Shown here piece after piece: positions 39,014-47,914 of a stretch of DNA of 49,277 nucleotides. The notes beneath the pieces are model-generated. The model was not told the DNA's origin. It saw only the letters and a list, made by a program, of their open reading frames with translations, and ran no database searches. Location of the stretch: assembly GCF_006363815.1 (NCBI RefSeq), contig NZ_RRYT01000032.1:1241-50517 (forward strand), given 5' to 3'. Both the position numbers and the translations under genes were made by a program. Origin of the DNA: Thermomonospora catenispora. Lineage in GTDB: Bacteria; Actinomycetota; Actinomycetes; Streptosporangiales; Streptosporangiaceae. Position 1 is the first letter of the stretch. Every line of letters begins with the position of its first letter.

Positions 39014-40552
39014 ATGCCGGAGCTGCAGCCGGGTGATCCACGGCGGCTGGGTACCTACGAGATCGTCGAACGTCTCGGCGAAGGCGGTCAGGGTGTCGTC
39101 TATCTGGGTCGGGACGCCGACGGCACCAAGGTCGCCATCAAGTTGCTGCGGGCGGATCTGACCGAGAACGAGAGCGCCCGCAACCGGTTCGTGCGCGAGG
39201 TCCAGGCGGCCAAGAAGGTCGCCCGGTTCTGCACCGCGCAGGTGCTGGAGGCGGACGTGGCCGGCGACCGGCCGTACATCGTCAGCGAGTTCGTGCCGGG
39301 CAAGTCGCTGCAGAAGCTGGTCACCGAGGAGGGGCCGCGCACCGGGGCCGCCCTGGACCGGCTGGCGATCGGCACCATGACCGCGCTGGTGGCCATCCAC
39401 CAGGCCGGGATCGTGCACCGCGACTTCAAGCCGCACAACGTGCTCATGGCGCCGGACGGCCCCCGGGTGATCGACTTCGGCATCGCGCGCGCCCTGGAGT
39501 CGGGCTCGGCGGCCAGCACCAAGGCCATCGGCACCCCCGCCTACATGGCGCCCGAGCAGGTGATGGGCTCGGCGCTGACCGAGGCGGTGGACGTGTTCTC
39601 CTGGGGCTCGACGATGGTGTTCGCCGCGACCGGGCGTCCCCCGTTCGGGCAGGACTCGATCCCCGCGGTGATCAACCGGCTGCTCAACGAGGAGCCGGAC
39701 CTGACCGGGGTCCCCGACGACCTGGTCGAGCTGATCCGCGAATGCCTGAACAAGGATCCGAAGGCGCGGCCCACCGCGCAGGCGCTGATGATGCGGCTGA
39801 TCGGCGGGGGAGGCCCGGCGGCGGGCGCGCCCTCCGCCCCGGCGGCCGACGCGACCCGCGTCGACGGGCCGGGGGCGGACGAGGCCACCCGGGTCATCGG
39901 CCCCGGGAGGGGCCCGGACAGGACCGCGGTGATGGGCGCGATCCCCGAAGGCGGCGAGCTGCCCACCGAGGTGCTGGCCGAGGGGCAGCAGCGGGCCCGG
40001 CAGACCGGGCCCGCCCCGGCGCGCCGGCCTGCGGGGCGCGCCGGGGCGGGCGAGGGCACGCTGCCCGGCGTCCCCGGCCACCCGCAGCGGCCGGGCCGGA
40101 GCCGCATCGACGACGGGGAGGGCGGGTCCAAGGGCCCGCTCCTGGCCACGGTGGCGGCGGTCGCCGGCGTGCTGCTGCTGATCGGCGGCCTGGTGTACCT
40201 GGTGGGCGACCGGGATCCCCAAGACCCGGTCGCCCCGACGCAGAGCGTCACCCCCACCGTCGAGCAGCAGGAGCCGCAGCGCCCGTCGCGGCGGCAGGAG
40301 GAGACGCAGGAGCCCGCCTTCGAGGAGCCGGAACCCAAGCCCAAGCCCACCGGAGGGCCGCCCGCCCCGCCCGATGACGGTCCGGCCGACACCGGCCCGC
40401 CGTCCCCGCCGGCGTCCAGCCCGCCGCCCGGCGACTCCGACGGCGGCGACACCGGCGGCGGCGACACCGGCGGCGGAGGCGATCCCGGCACCGGCGGCGA
40501 CACCGGCGGCGGCCCCGAAGGGCCCGGTCGACGCGGCGCTCCCGCGCCCTGA
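39014..40552 (+). CDS. PknB-like membrane Ser/Thr protein kinase
   Basis: A 512-residue kinase. The kinase domain covers about residues 13-270: Gly-rich loop LGEGGQGVVY, Lys in VAIKLL, HRDFKPHN, DFG and APE. A disordered Thr/Ala/Gly-rich juxtamembrane region (about 275-375) includes a repeated (D/E)ATRV motif that could be autophosphorylated. One membrane segment (about 378-400) leads to an outside tail rich in Pro, Glu and Gly, with no PASTA domain. ATG 39014 follows AGGAG. It lies 13 nt before mshB, but a functional link is not evident. Confidence 0.9.
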   Translation: MPELQPGDPRRLGTYEIVERLGEGGQGVVYLGRDADGTKVAIKLLRADLTENESARNRFVREVQAAKKVARFCTAQVLEADVAGDRPYIVSEFVPGKSLQKLVTEEGPRTGAALDRLAIGTMTALVAIHQAGIVHRDFKPHNVLMAPDGPRVIDFGIARALESGSAASTKAIGTPAYMAPEQVMGSALTEAVDVFSWGSTMVFAATGRPPFGQDSIPAVINRLLNEEPDLTGVPDDLVELIRECLNKDPKARPTAQALMMRLIGGGGPAAGAPSAPAADATRVDGPGADEATRVIGPGRGPDRTAVMGAIPEGGELPTEVLAEGQQRARQTGPAPARRPAGRAGAGEGTLPGVPGHPQRPGRSRIDDGEGGSKGPLLATVAAVAGVLLLIGGLVYLVGDRDPQDPVAPTQSVTPTVEQQEPQRPSRRQEETQEPAFEEPEPKPKPTGGPPAPPDDGPADTGPPSPPASSPPPGDSDGGDTGGGDTGGGGDPGTGGDTGGGPEGPGRRGAPAP

Positions 40553-40565
40553 GTAGGGTCGGCGT

Positions 40566-41465
40566 ATGAGCGAGACGGAGCGGCGGATTCTGTTCGTCCA
40601 CGCCCACCCGGACGACGAGTCGATCAGCACCGGCGCCACCATGGCCAAGTACGCCGCGGAGGGCGCCCACGTCTGCCTGGTCACCTGCACGCTCGGCGAG
40701 GAGGGCGAGATCATCCCCGACGAGCTGCGCCACCTGGCCTCCGACAAGGAGGATCGGCTGGGCGAGTTCCGGATCGGGGAGCTGGCGGAGGCGTGCTCCG
40801 CGCTCGGGGTGACCGACCACCGCTTCCTCGGCGGCCCCGGCCGGTGGCGCGACTCGGGCATGATGGGCGCCCCCTCCAACGACCATCCCCGCTGTTTCTG
40901 GCGGGCCGACGTGGACGAGGCGGCCGCCGAACTGGTCCCGGTCATCCGGGAGGTGCGGCCGCAGGTGATCGTCACCTACGACGAGCGCGGCGGCTACGGG
41001 CACCCCGACCACATCCAGGCCCACCGGGTGACGCTGCGGGCCCGCGAGCTGGCCGCCGACCCCGCGCACGGGGAGGGCGAGCCGTGGCGGGCGGCCAAGC
41101 TCTACGCCGCCGCCACGCCTCGCACGGTGCTGGCCCGGTCGATCGCGCTGATGCGCGAGTCCCGGCACCCCTTCAAGCGGGTCACCAGCATCGACCAGCT
41201 CGGCTACGGCGTGCCCGACGACCAGGTGACCACGGTGGTGGACGCCCGCGCCCACCTGCCGGCCAAGCTGGCGGCGCTGCGCGCCCACCGCACCCAGATC
41301 ACCGTGGCGGCCGAGGACGTCGGCCCGTTCTTCGCGCTGTCCAACGGCCTCGGCCAGCAGGCGTTCGGCGCCGAGTACTACACGCTGCTGGACGGGCCGA
41401 GCGGGCCGCGGGCGGCCGACGGGCGGGAGAGCGGCCTGTTCTCCGGGCTGCCCGAGTCGCGCTGA
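40566..41465 (+). CDS. mshB: Mycothiol biosynthesis deacetylase MshB
   Basis: A 299-residue zinc deacetylase of the LmbE-like family. It removes acetyl from GlcNAc-inositol, the second committed step of mycothiol synthesis. The N-terminal [10 protein letters not shown] motif supplies the zinc ligands and base, and [11 protein letters not shown] supplies the third zinc ligand. CTLGEEGE and [11 protein letters not shown] are characteristic of MshB instead of the related conjugate amidase Mca. The presence of this gene supports an actinobacterial host. It is followed after 17 nt by a small membrane-protein gene. Confidence 0.92.
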   Translation: MSETERRILFVHAHPDDESISTGATMAKYAAEGAHVCLVTCTLGEEGEIIPDELRHLASDKEDRLGEFRIGELAEACSALGVTDHRFLGGPGRWRDSGMMGAPSNDHPRCFWRADVDEAAAELVPVIREVRPQVIVTYDERGGYGHPDHIQAHRVTLRARELAADPAHGEGEPWRAAKLYAAATPRTVLARSIALMRESRHPFKRVTSIDQLGYGVPDDQVTTVVDARAHLPAKLAALRAHRTQITVAAEDVGPFFALSNGLGQQAFGAEYYTLLDGPSGPRAADGRESGLFSGLPESR

Positions 41466-41482
41466 GGGGCGAGATACCCTCG

Positions 41483-41962
41483 ATGGCCGTGGACGAGAAG
41501 CCAAGCGGCGGCGTGTCGCTGACCAAGGACGATGAGTCGTCCCCGGCGGCGCCTCCCTCCGCGTGGGAGACGGCGTACATCGCCGCCGTCACCTACCTGA
41601 TGCTGGTGATGCTGGGCCTGCTGCTCGGCGTCCTCGGCTCCCTCCACCACGGCTGGTCCGTCGGGAAGGTGCCGGTCGCGGCGATCGCACTGATCGCGGT
41701 GAACTTCGCGGTCTGCCGGCTGGCGGGCTGGGGGATGGGCGGCAAGCTGGGCGCCGCGGCGCCGTGGACGGCCTGGACGGCTGTGGTGATCCTGGCCTCC
41801 GCGGACCGCGCCGAGGGCGACCTGCTCATCGCCGGCGACCTGGCCGGCTATGTGTTCCTGATCGGAGGGATGGTCAGCGGCGGACTGGCGGTCGCGGCCA
41901 CCCGCTCCGCCGAGCCCGCCGGCTCGTGGCTGATGCGGCCGGGGCTGCGCGGTCGGGGCTGA
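41483..41962 (+). CDS. Small integral membrane protein (DUF6113-like)
   Basis: A 159-residue protein with a Ser/Pro-rich cytoplasmic start (about 30 residues) and four membrane segments (about 32-55, 63-85, 92-108, 117-140). Its location directly behind mshB matches the DUF6113-type membrane protein found there in many streptomycetes; I cannot confirm this by search. Function unknown. It probably shares the mshB transcript. Confidence 0.75.
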   Translation: MAVDEKPSGGVSLTKDDESSPAAPPSAWETAYIAAVTYLMLVMLGLLLGVLGSLHHGWSVGKVPVAAIALIAVNFAVCRLAGWGMGGKLGAAAPWTAWTAVVILASADRAEGDLLIAGDLAGYVFLIGGMVSGGLAVAATRSAEPAGSWLMRPGLRGRG

Positions 41963-42003
41963 CCTCCGCCGCCGGCGAGGCGTCTGGGTAGTGTTGTTGC
42001 ATC

Positions 42004-42516
42004 GTGAACGACAACGCCCTCCCCGTCCCGGTGGATCCCGCCGAGTTCCGCCGGGTGGTCGGCCGGTTCGCCACCGGCGTGACCATCGTCTCGACCGTCG
42101 TCGACGGCGTCGACCACGCCATGACGGTCAACGCCTTCACCTCGGTGTCGCTTGAGCCGCTGCTGGTGCTGTTCTGCGCCGAGAAGATCGCACGCTTCCA
42201 CGACGCCGTGCTGCGTTCGGGGCAGTGGGCGGTGTCGGTGCTGCCGGAGAACGCCCAGGAGCTGTCCACCTGGTTCGCCACCCGCGGCCGGCCGCTGGGC
42301 GACGGACGGCTGAGCGAGCCCCCGTTCAAACGCGGCCCGATGACCGGGGCGCCGATCCTCACCGAGGCGGTCGCCACGCTGGAATGCCGCACCCACGCCG
42401 TGCATGAGGGCGGCGACCACAGCATCATCGTCGGCGAGGTGCTGGCGGTGGACACGCCCGACCTCGACGCCCGGCCCCTGCTGTTCTACGAGGGCCGGTA
42501 CCGGACCGTGGAGTGA
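42004..42516 (+). CDS. Flavin reductase-like (FMN-binding split barrel) protein
   Basis: A 170-residue protein of the flavin reductase (DIM6/NTAB) family. It has FRRVVGRFATGVTIVST at the N-terminus, MTVNAFTSVSLEPLLVLFC for flavin contact, and the later HSIIVGEVLAV strand. It likely reduces FMN or FAD with NAD(P)H for a partner monooxygenase, but no such partner is adjacent. The start is GTG at 42004. TAGTGT (41989-41994) nine nt upstream looks like a -10, so the transcript may be leaderless. Confidence 0.9.
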   Translation: MNDNALPVPVDPAEFRRVVGRFATGVTIVSTVVDGVDHAMTVNAFTSVSLEPLLVLFCAEKIARFHDAVLRSGQWAVSVLPENAQELSTWFATRGRPLGDGRLSEPPFKRGPMTGAPILTEAVATLECRTHAVHEGGDHSIIVGEVLAVDTPDLDARPLLFYEGRYRTVE

Positions 42517-42588
42517 GACGCCGCGGGCCGGGCGGCCGCGCCGGAGCGGGGACCGCCCGGCCCGCCGGGGGACGGCGCGGGGACGCGC

Positions 42589-43782
42589 TCAGTCGCGCAG
42601 CGCGATCTCCAGCCGGTCCAGCGCCCAGTCCAGCTCGTCCTGCTCGATCACCAGCGGAGGGGCCAGCCGCAGCGTCGTCTCGTGGGTCTCCTTGGCCAGC
42701 ACGCCCAGCTCCATCAACCGCTCGCTGACCGGGCGGGCCTTGCCGTTGAGCTCCACCCCCGCCCACAGCCCGCGCCCGCGCACCTCGCGAACCTTCTCGC
42801 CGAGGAGCGCGCCGAGCCGCTCGTGCATGTGCGCGCCCAGCACCCGGGAGCGCTCCTGGTACTCCCCGGTCTTCAGCATCGCGATCACCTCGCGGGCCAC
42901 CGCGCAGGCCAGCGGGTTGCCGCCGAACGTGGAGCCGTGCTGGCCGGGCCGGAACACCCCCAGCACATCGGAGTCGGCGACCACCGCCGACACCGGCAGG
43001 ATGCCCCCGCCGAGCGCCTTGCCCAGCAGGTACACGTCCGGGACGACGTTCTCGTGCTCGACCGCGAACGTGGCGCCGGTGCGGCCCAGCCCGGACTGGA
43101 TCTCATCGGCGATCATCAGCGCCCCGTTCGCGCTGCACAGCTCACGCACCGCGGTGAGGAACCCGCTGGGCGGCACGTTCACGCCCGCCTCGCCCTGGAT
43201 CGGCTCGATCAGCACCCCGACCGTGGTCTCGTCCATCGCCGCCTTGAGGGCGTCGACGTCCCCGTAGGGGACGACGCGGAAGCCGGGGGTGTAGGGGCCG
43301 TAGGAGTTGCGGGCGTCCGGGTCGGTGGAGAAGCTGACGATCGTGGTGGTGCGACCGTGGAAGTTGCCCTCGAAGGCGATGACGGTGGCCTCGTCGGCGG
43401 GCACCCCCTTGACCTCGTACCCCCACTTGCGGGCGGCCTTGAGCGCGGTCTCCACGGCCTCGGCGCCGCTGTTCATCGGCAGCACCATGTCCTTGCCGAC
43501 CAGCTCCGCCAGCTCGGCGACGAACGGCCCGAACTGGTCGTGGTCGAACGCCCGGCTGACCAGCGTCACCCGTTCCAGCTGGCGCTGCGCGGCGGCGATC
43601 AGCCGGGGGTTGCGGTGCCCGAAGTTGACCGCCGAGTACGCGGCCAGCATGTCCAGGTAGCGCCTGCCCTCCACGTCGGTCACCCAGACGCCCTCGGCCT
43701 CCGCGATCACGACCGGCAGCGGATGGTAGTTGTGGGCGCTGTGCCGTTCCGCCAGCGCCCGCAGCTCCTGGGTACGCGTCAC
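42589..43782 (-). CDS. rocD: Ornithine aminotransferase
   Basis: A 397-residue class-III PLP aminotransferase that converts ornithine and 2-oxoglutarate to glutamate semialdehyde. Typical motifs are HNYHPLPVVI, MNSGAEAVETALKAARKW, GNFHGRTT, IADEIQSGLGRTG and the PLP-binding Lys in LLGKALGGG. The start is GTG at 43782 with GGAGGA upstream, in preference to an in-frame GTG at 43842. It is divergent from a Lrp-type regulator, which probably controls it in response to an amino acid. Confidence 0.93.
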   Translation of the reverse strand: MTRTQELRALAERHSAHNYHPLPVVIAEAEGVWVTDVEGRRYLDMLAAYSAVNFGHRNPRLIAAAQRQLERVTLVSRAFDHDQFGPFVAELAELVGKDMVLPMNSGAEAVETALKAARKWGYEVKGVPADEATVIAFEGNFHGRTTTIVSFSTDPDARNSYGPYTPGFRVVPYGDVDALKAAMDETTVGVLIEPIQGEAGVNVPPSGFLTAVRELCSANGALMIADEIQSGLGRTGATFAVEHENVVPDVYLLGKALGGGILPVSAVVADSDVLGVFRPGQHGSTFGGNPLACAVAREVIAMLKTGEYQERSRVLGAHMHERLGALLGEKVREVRGRGLWAGVELNGKARPVSERLMELGVLAKETHETTLRLAPPLVIEQDELDWALDRLEIALRD

Positions 43783-43955
43783 GTGTTCCTCCGGCGGTCT
43801 GCCGGCCGAATCACGGCCGGACGGTGGCGGCTCTGTGAGCACCGGGGATCGGCCCGGTGCCGCGGATCCGACGGCTGGTCATGGGCCCGGCTCAAGCGTA
43901 TGTTCGGGCTCAGGTGCAGACCAATTGTCGAAACCGACTTCAGGGCTGGTGTTCG

Positions 43956-44411
43956 TTGCGTCTTGACGAGCTTGACCGCCGGATCGTTGCGCATCTGCTG
44001 GAGAATGCCCGCGCGTCGTTCGCCCAGATCGGTGACGCGATCGGGCTGTCGGCGCCCGCCGTCAAACGCCGGGTCGACCGGCTGCGGGAGGAGGGCGTCA
44101 TCACCGGCTTCGCCGCGGTGGTCGACCCGGCCGCGCTGGGCTGGACCACCGAGGCGTTCATCGAGATCTTCTACGACGGCGCCCGGTCGCCGGAGGAGAC
44201 CTACGAGAGCGTCTGCAAGCATCCCGAGGTCATCGCCGCCTACACCGTCACCGGCGAGGCCGACGCCCTCATCCATCTGCGCGCCCGGGACATCGCCCAC
44301 CTGGAGGAGACCCTGGAGCGGCTCCGCCGCGAGCCCAACATCGCGCAGACCAAGACCTCCATCGTGCTGTCCCGCCTGATCGGCCGTCCCACCGACGGTC
44401 CCCACACCTGA
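43956..44411 (+). CDS. Lrp/AsnC-family transcriptional regulator
   Basis: A 151-residue regulator. The N-terminal helix-turn-helix has LDELDRRIVAHLLENARASF and GLSAPAVKRRVDRL (residues about 3-50), followed by the RAM ligand-binding domain (about 65-145). I place the start at a TTG (43956) because it gives the family's usual length. A GTG at 43914, nine nt behind a -10-like TATGTT (43899-43904), would add 14 residues and be leaderless. The divergent position opposite rocD suggests control of ornithine or arginine catabolism. Confidence 0.88.
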   Translation: MRLDELDRRIVAHLLENARASFAQIGDAIGLSAPAVKRRVDRLREEGVITGFAAVVDPAALGWTTEAFIEIFYDGARSPEETYESVCKHPEVIAAYTVTGEADALIHLRARDIAHLEETLERLRREPNIAQTKTSIVLSRLIGRPTDGPHT

Positions 44412-44584
44412 GGGCCGCGGCACGCGGGCCTCGGGGTCCGCGGCCGGTGACACGAGACCGGCTCGGGGTGCCGGCGCCGCCCCCGCCGGGGGCGCCCGCG
44501 GCCTCGCCGTGGCCCGTCCGCGGCCCGTGACGTGGGGTCGACCCGGCGGAGGGCGTGGGATTACTCGGGAGTACGCTCTGCGGC

Positions 44585-45064
44585 ATGGAATTCGCGACCG
44601 CCGACCTGATCGACGAGTTCGACGCCGAGCTGGCCAGCTGCCAGACGCAGTTCCGGCAGTACGGGGGACGGTTGACGTTCGCCGGGCCGATCTCGACCGT
44701 GCGCTGTCACCGGGACAACGCCCTGATCAAGCAGGTGCTCAACGGCCCCGGTGAGGGACGGGTGCTGGTCGTCGACGGCGGCGGCTCCCTGGCCTCGGCG
44801 CTGATGGGCGACATGATCGCCGCCGCCGCGGTGAAGAACGGCTGGGCCGGTGTGGTGATCAACGGGGCGGTCCGGGACGTCGCCGCCCTGCGGACGCTGG
44901 ACCTGGGCATCAAGGCCCTGGGCTCCAACCCGCGCAAGAGCGCCAAGGCGGGCGCGGGCGAGGTCGACGTCCCGATCAAGTTCGGGGGCGCCGAGTTCGT
45001 TCCCGGCCACTGGCTCTACAGCGACGAGGACGGCATCGTGGTGGCCGCCCGCCGCCTGATCTGA
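44585..45064 (+). CDS. rraA: RraA-family protein
   Basis: A 159-residue RraA-type protein. TADLIDEFD at the N-terminus, [15 protein letters not shown] and [23 protein letters not shown] are conserved family segments. RraA inhibits RNase E in E. coli; many family members instead have 4-hydroxy-4-methyl-2-oxoglutarate aldolase activity, and the GDM...D...R residues needed for that are partly present. The role in actinomycetes is not established. Confidence 0.9.
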   Translation: MEFATADLIDEFDAELASCQTQFRQYGGRLTFAGPISTVRCHRDNALIKQVLNGPGEGRVLVVDGGGSLASALMGDMIAAAAVKNGWAGVVINGAVRDVAALRTLDLGIKALGSNPRKSAKAGAGEVDVPIKFGGAEFVPGHWLYSDEDGIVVAARRLI

Positions 45065-45498
45065 CCTTGTCTCTTGGGGCCCCTTCGGGCCCCTTCGGAC
45101 CCCTTCGGACGCGTCCGCCGCATGCGCCGTCCGGCCCGCCCGGGCGGAACGGTCCCACACCTGACATGGAACGGCTGGTTGAGCCGGTGCCCTGAGTCTT
45201 CGGGTAGCCGCTGCCTACGTGGTGCCCGTGGACATGGTGGGACTGTTCCATCGAGCGGATCCAGGCGAGGTTCAGCTGTATTGCCTGACGGGACATGACC
45301 TCCAGTGGCAAAGCATCTGGGCATCGGCGGTTCCGTGGGAAGTCTTGCCTAGCCAGATGCGTGACCCGCTCCAGGCATAATCGTTGTCGGTGGCGCAGTA
45401 GTGCCGACCCGGCGGACTCGGCGGAATACTCGACGTTCTGCTTAGGGTACATACGTTGACCTGATGAGCTGCATCAGGAGTCGGTGCGATGTTCGACT
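45065..45498. other. Intergenic region with GC transition
   Basis: Just after rraA four copies of CCCCTTCGG-like sequence form a hairpin (GGGGCC/GGCCCC, 45076-45093), a likely rraA terminator. From about 45180 base composition falls sharply compared with the left flank. A 53-codon orphan ORF is listed separately. CCTGATG-N5-CATCAGG (45460-45478) lies 20 nt beyond the stop of the lipoprotein operon (-) and may terminate it. Confidence 0.5.
45219..45380 (+). CDS. Candidate small ORF or gene remnant (53 codons)
   Basis: A short open frame from GTG to TAA. Its translation has a protein-like mix of residues (for example VPVDMVGLFHRADPGEV and WQSIWASAVPWEVLP) and is not low-complexity. A stop codon 13 codons upstream of the GTG (TGA) limits it. 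I see no SD and recognise no family. It could be the C-terminal remnant of a decayed gene or a small protein. It lies within the lower-GC segment. Confidence 0.25.
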   Translation: MVPVDMVGLFHRADPGEVQLYCLTGHDLQWQSIWASAVPWEVLPSQMRDPLQA

Positions 45499-46260
45499 TC
45501 ACTCGAACTTTTGCAGCTGCCGAGTCAATAGTTCGTTGGCTCTTTGGGCAACGGGATCCCCTGAGTCATCCGGCTCTGCCCGTTCCCAGTAGAGGGAACA
45601 AAAGACGACGTTCCCTCGGGTGGCGTAATCGTACATGAAGTAGAAGACGTTGTACTTACTGGTTCGTGGCTCAATATGTTTTTCATAACCGCGGAAGCTG
45701 GTCCAGCCGGGAACGCTTGTAGTGACAACCTTCCAGGTGTCATCGTGGGGATTGTAGATGAAATTCTCGCCAGGCTTCTTTCGGGCTGGTATGCGTTGCT
45801 TGCTGGGGCATGATTCTGCTTTTTTCTTTAGTGTGCTGAATGCTTTGATGGCTTCTGCTGGGCTTGCATAGAGGGCAACTATTTGCGTGTAGAAGATCTC
45901 ATCTCGAGGGCGCTTTGGTTGATTGAAGAACTGCCTCTTGAGGAGTTCTGGCTCGCCCTTGAAGCTGGCCCCAGAAAGTGAGCACATGGGGGCCTTGTTG
46001 TTTTTTATTGATTCAACCGCGACCCTGATCTCATGTTTGGCTGATCCGATCTCTTCTCCAGATAGCAGGCGTGATCTGATCTGCTGTATGGTGTAGGTCG
46101 GCGGCGTGCTCACACTAGGGCTTGACGTTTTTGATGGAATGGTTGAGGTGCCTTTCGAGGGTTCGTCGCTGCAGGAGGCCGCTACTGGAAGAAGCAGCGC
46201 ACAGAGCATTGGGGCGGCTTTCCGCCTGAGGTGCTTTCCTGGGATCGAATGAGCCATCAT
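45499..46260 (-). CDS. Lipoprotein of unknown function
   Basis: A 253-residue predicted lipoprotein. A basic start (KHLRRKAA), a hydrophobic segment and the lipobox VAASC (Cys at about residue 30) are followed by a Ser/Thr/Pro-rich linker and a mixed domain of about 190 residues with three Cys. The layout recalls mycobacterial sensor-domain lipoproteins (PknH extracellular domain-like), but I cannot confirm the resemblance. The codon use is AT-richer than the flanks. The first ATG (46260) overlaps the stop of the upstream gene (ATGA). Confidence 0.7.
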   Translation of the reverse strand: MMAHSIPGKHLRRKAAPMLCALLLPVAASCSDEPSKGTSTIPSKTSSPSVSTPPTYTIQQIRSRLLSGEEIGSAKHEIRVAVESIKNNKAPMCSLSGASFKGEPELLKRQFFNQPKRPRDEIFYTQIVALYASPAEAIKAFSTLKKKAESCPSKQRIPARKKPGENFIYNPHDDTWKVVTTSVPGWTSFRGYEKHIEPRTSKYNVFYFMYDYATRGNVVFCSLYWERAEPDDSGDPVAQRANELLTRQLQKFE

Positions 46261-47033
46261 GGCCTGCTGTTGGTTTGGATTTCGCTCACCACAAGTGGTT
46301 GTGGTGCTGAGGTCTGGCTGAGATCGTCAAGCCTGCCGCCTGTATTGGGGCCGCAACCCGCACCTTCGCATGACCAAGTGACCTGCCAGAGGATGGTTGC
46401 GGTGATCTGGTAAGCTCCCCCTGGGATTTTACTCGAAGAGCGTCGGTAGGTATGGCTGCACGCAGCGCTGTTAGGGCTGCCGGGACCGCTGCATCGGAGG
46501 GTTGTCTCGCCGACGTTCCACTCGACGGCGTAGGGTCTTGCGGTCGCTTGTATTGTCCGGTTTCCGGACGTAATCGGCCCCGCTTGAACAGGAATATAAT
46601 TATCTACCCATAGGTTTGTTCGCAACCGTACGAAGGTCTTGCCGGATGGTGCTGTGTGTACGCGTGGAACCGGCACTTCTGCAGACGCGCGCAGTGCCTC
46701 GGCTATTTCCTGTGGTGTGGGGAGGGGGTCCGGGTCGGTTGGAGTGCCCCCTCCGCCGCCTCCTGGATCTGCGGAGTACTCCGGGAATTCATCGCCTGAA
46801 CCGCTGTTTCCGGATCCAGGGGTTCCGCCGCCGCTCTTGCCATTACCGGTTATGGCGCATCCAAACTTATTTCCTCCTGCAACGGAACATGGGTCAGCGG
46901 AGGCCGGTTGCGTCGTAGCAGTCAGCACTGTGAGCGTTGTGGCCAAAGTCGCTACGGCGGACAGCTGGAAGCGAAGATGACTCTTTGTTGCGCGAGGGTG
47001 TTCTTGGTGTTCGGAAGACTGGGTGCTCAGCAT
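46257..47033 (-). CDS. Secreted protein of unknown function
   Basis: A 258-residue protein with a signal peptide (basic stretch, hydrophobic segment, cleavage after PASA near residue 46), a Gly/Ser/Pro-rich linker (about 60-105) and a beta-rich domain of about 150 residues with several Cys (CSGPGSPNSAACSHTY and WSCEGAGCGP). It lies wholly in the lower-GC island. Its start overlaps the upstream gene by 7 nt. No family was recognised. Confidence 0.7.
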   Translation of the reverse strand: MLSTQSSEHQEHPRATKSHLRFQLSAVATLATTLTVLTATTQPASADPCSVAGGNKFGCAITGNGKSGGGTPGSGNSGSGDEFPEYSADPGGGGGGTPTDPDPLPTPQEIAEALRASAEVPVPRVHTAPSGKTFVRLRTNLWVDNYIPVQAGPITSGNRTIQATARPYAVEWNVGETTLRCSGPGSPNSAACSHTYRRSSSKIPGGAYQITATILWQVTWSCEGAGCGPNTGGRLDDLSQTSAPQPLVVSEIQTNSRP

Positions 47034-47581
47034 GGCTCATCCAGTCTCATATCAGAGACCTTCCACGTTCCACTTTCATATTTTATTGCTGTTCGATAGC
47101 GATATCTGCCACCCTTTTTCTCGTCGATTCGTTTTCCTGTTTTGGCGGAGAAACGGTAGGCGGCGAGGGTGCGCATGCAGTCGACCACGTAGACGGTCCG
47201 GCCGTCTTTGGAGCGGGCGTAGACCTGGGGATTGGAGATGTTGACGAAACGCCAGATCTCGCCTTTGGCGCGGGTCCGTTCGATGTCCTTGGTGACGGTG
47301 GTGAGGAGGGGATCGGTGGCGACCGGGGGAAGAAGGGACGGGTCGTTGGTCTCGTAGGCCTTTTTATAAGCCTGCTGATAGGCCGCGTAGCTGCGCAGGA
47401 CCTGGGCGTCGACCTGTTCGGTGGGCAGGGCTTCGGGAGCGACGGGGGCGGCGGCGGACGCGGCGGGATCGGCGGGGGTGCCGGAGGGGCGGAAAGCGCC
47501 GCCGCTGGGGGTCGAGGCACAGGCGGTGATCAGTCCGGCCAGGGCGAGGGGGCCGAGCGGCCGAACGGTCCGGGCGAACAT
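47027..47581 (-). CDS. Small lipoprotein, first gene of the island operon
   Basis: A 184-residue predicted lipoprotein with lipobox ITAC (Cys near residue 21), an Ala/Pro-rich linker and a globular domain of about 120 residues with two conserved-looking Cys. The fold may be NTF2-like (SLLPPVATDPLL, GRTVYVVDCMRTL, GTWKVSDM), but this is a guess. I prefer the ATG at 47581 (SD AGGGG) over an upstream in-frame start at 47650. The 5' two-thirds is GC-rich like the chromosome, while the 3' third is AT-richer, so the gene spans the island's edge. Confidence 0.7.
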   Translation of the reverse strand: MFARTVRPLGPLALAGLITACASTPSGGAFRPSGTPADPAASAAAPVAPEALPTEQVDAQVLRSYAAYQQAYKKAYETNDPSLLPPVATDPLLTTVTKDIERTRAKGEIWRFVNISNPQVYARSKDGRTVYVVDCMRTLAAYRFSAKTGKRIDEKKGGRYRYRTAIKYESGTWKVSDMRLDEPC

Positions 47582-47914
47582 GCCAAACCCCTGATCGGAA
47601 GCGGCTTGCTGAGGGTGCGGGGGTACGGAGCGAAGCTTACAGAGACGCATGTGGCGGGAAAAGAGGTTCGTTGCGTCCCGGTCGGCTCACAGGTGATCGG
47701 TGAGGAGAGTGTTCCTTCGGAGACGGTGGGATTTGTCATGGTCGGGGGCCGTTCCGCCGGACCGGTAAGGACCCGCCGCGGCCGATCCGAAAACCCTGAA
47801 CGGGGAGCGGCTCATCTGATCCGGCCGCCCCGGGACCGGTGCGAAGTCGGATGCGTTCCCGCTCCGCATCCGGGCGGTCGATGATCGGTCCCGGGAGGCG
47901 CGTCGGGATCCTCG
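47582..47914. other. Intergenic region between lipoprotein operon and MshC-like gene
   Basis: A 333-bp stretch holding the presumed promoter of the lipoprotein operon and the terminator of the gene to the right, listed separately. I see no supported ORF. Confidence 0.4.
47829..47895 (-). terminator. Nested hairpin after the MshC-like gene
   Basis: An outer 10-bp stem (CCCGGGACCG at 47829-47838 with 47886-47895) encloses an inner 8-bp stem (CGGATGCG / CGCATCCG, 47848-47872). It begins about 20 nt after the stop of the - strand gene ending at 47915. Confidence 0.5.

Noticed and set aside
45065-45498. Insertion-sequence remnant
   Set aside because: I could not find terminal inverted repeats, a target-site duplication or recognisable transposase motifs. 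Only a low-GC orphan ORF is visible.
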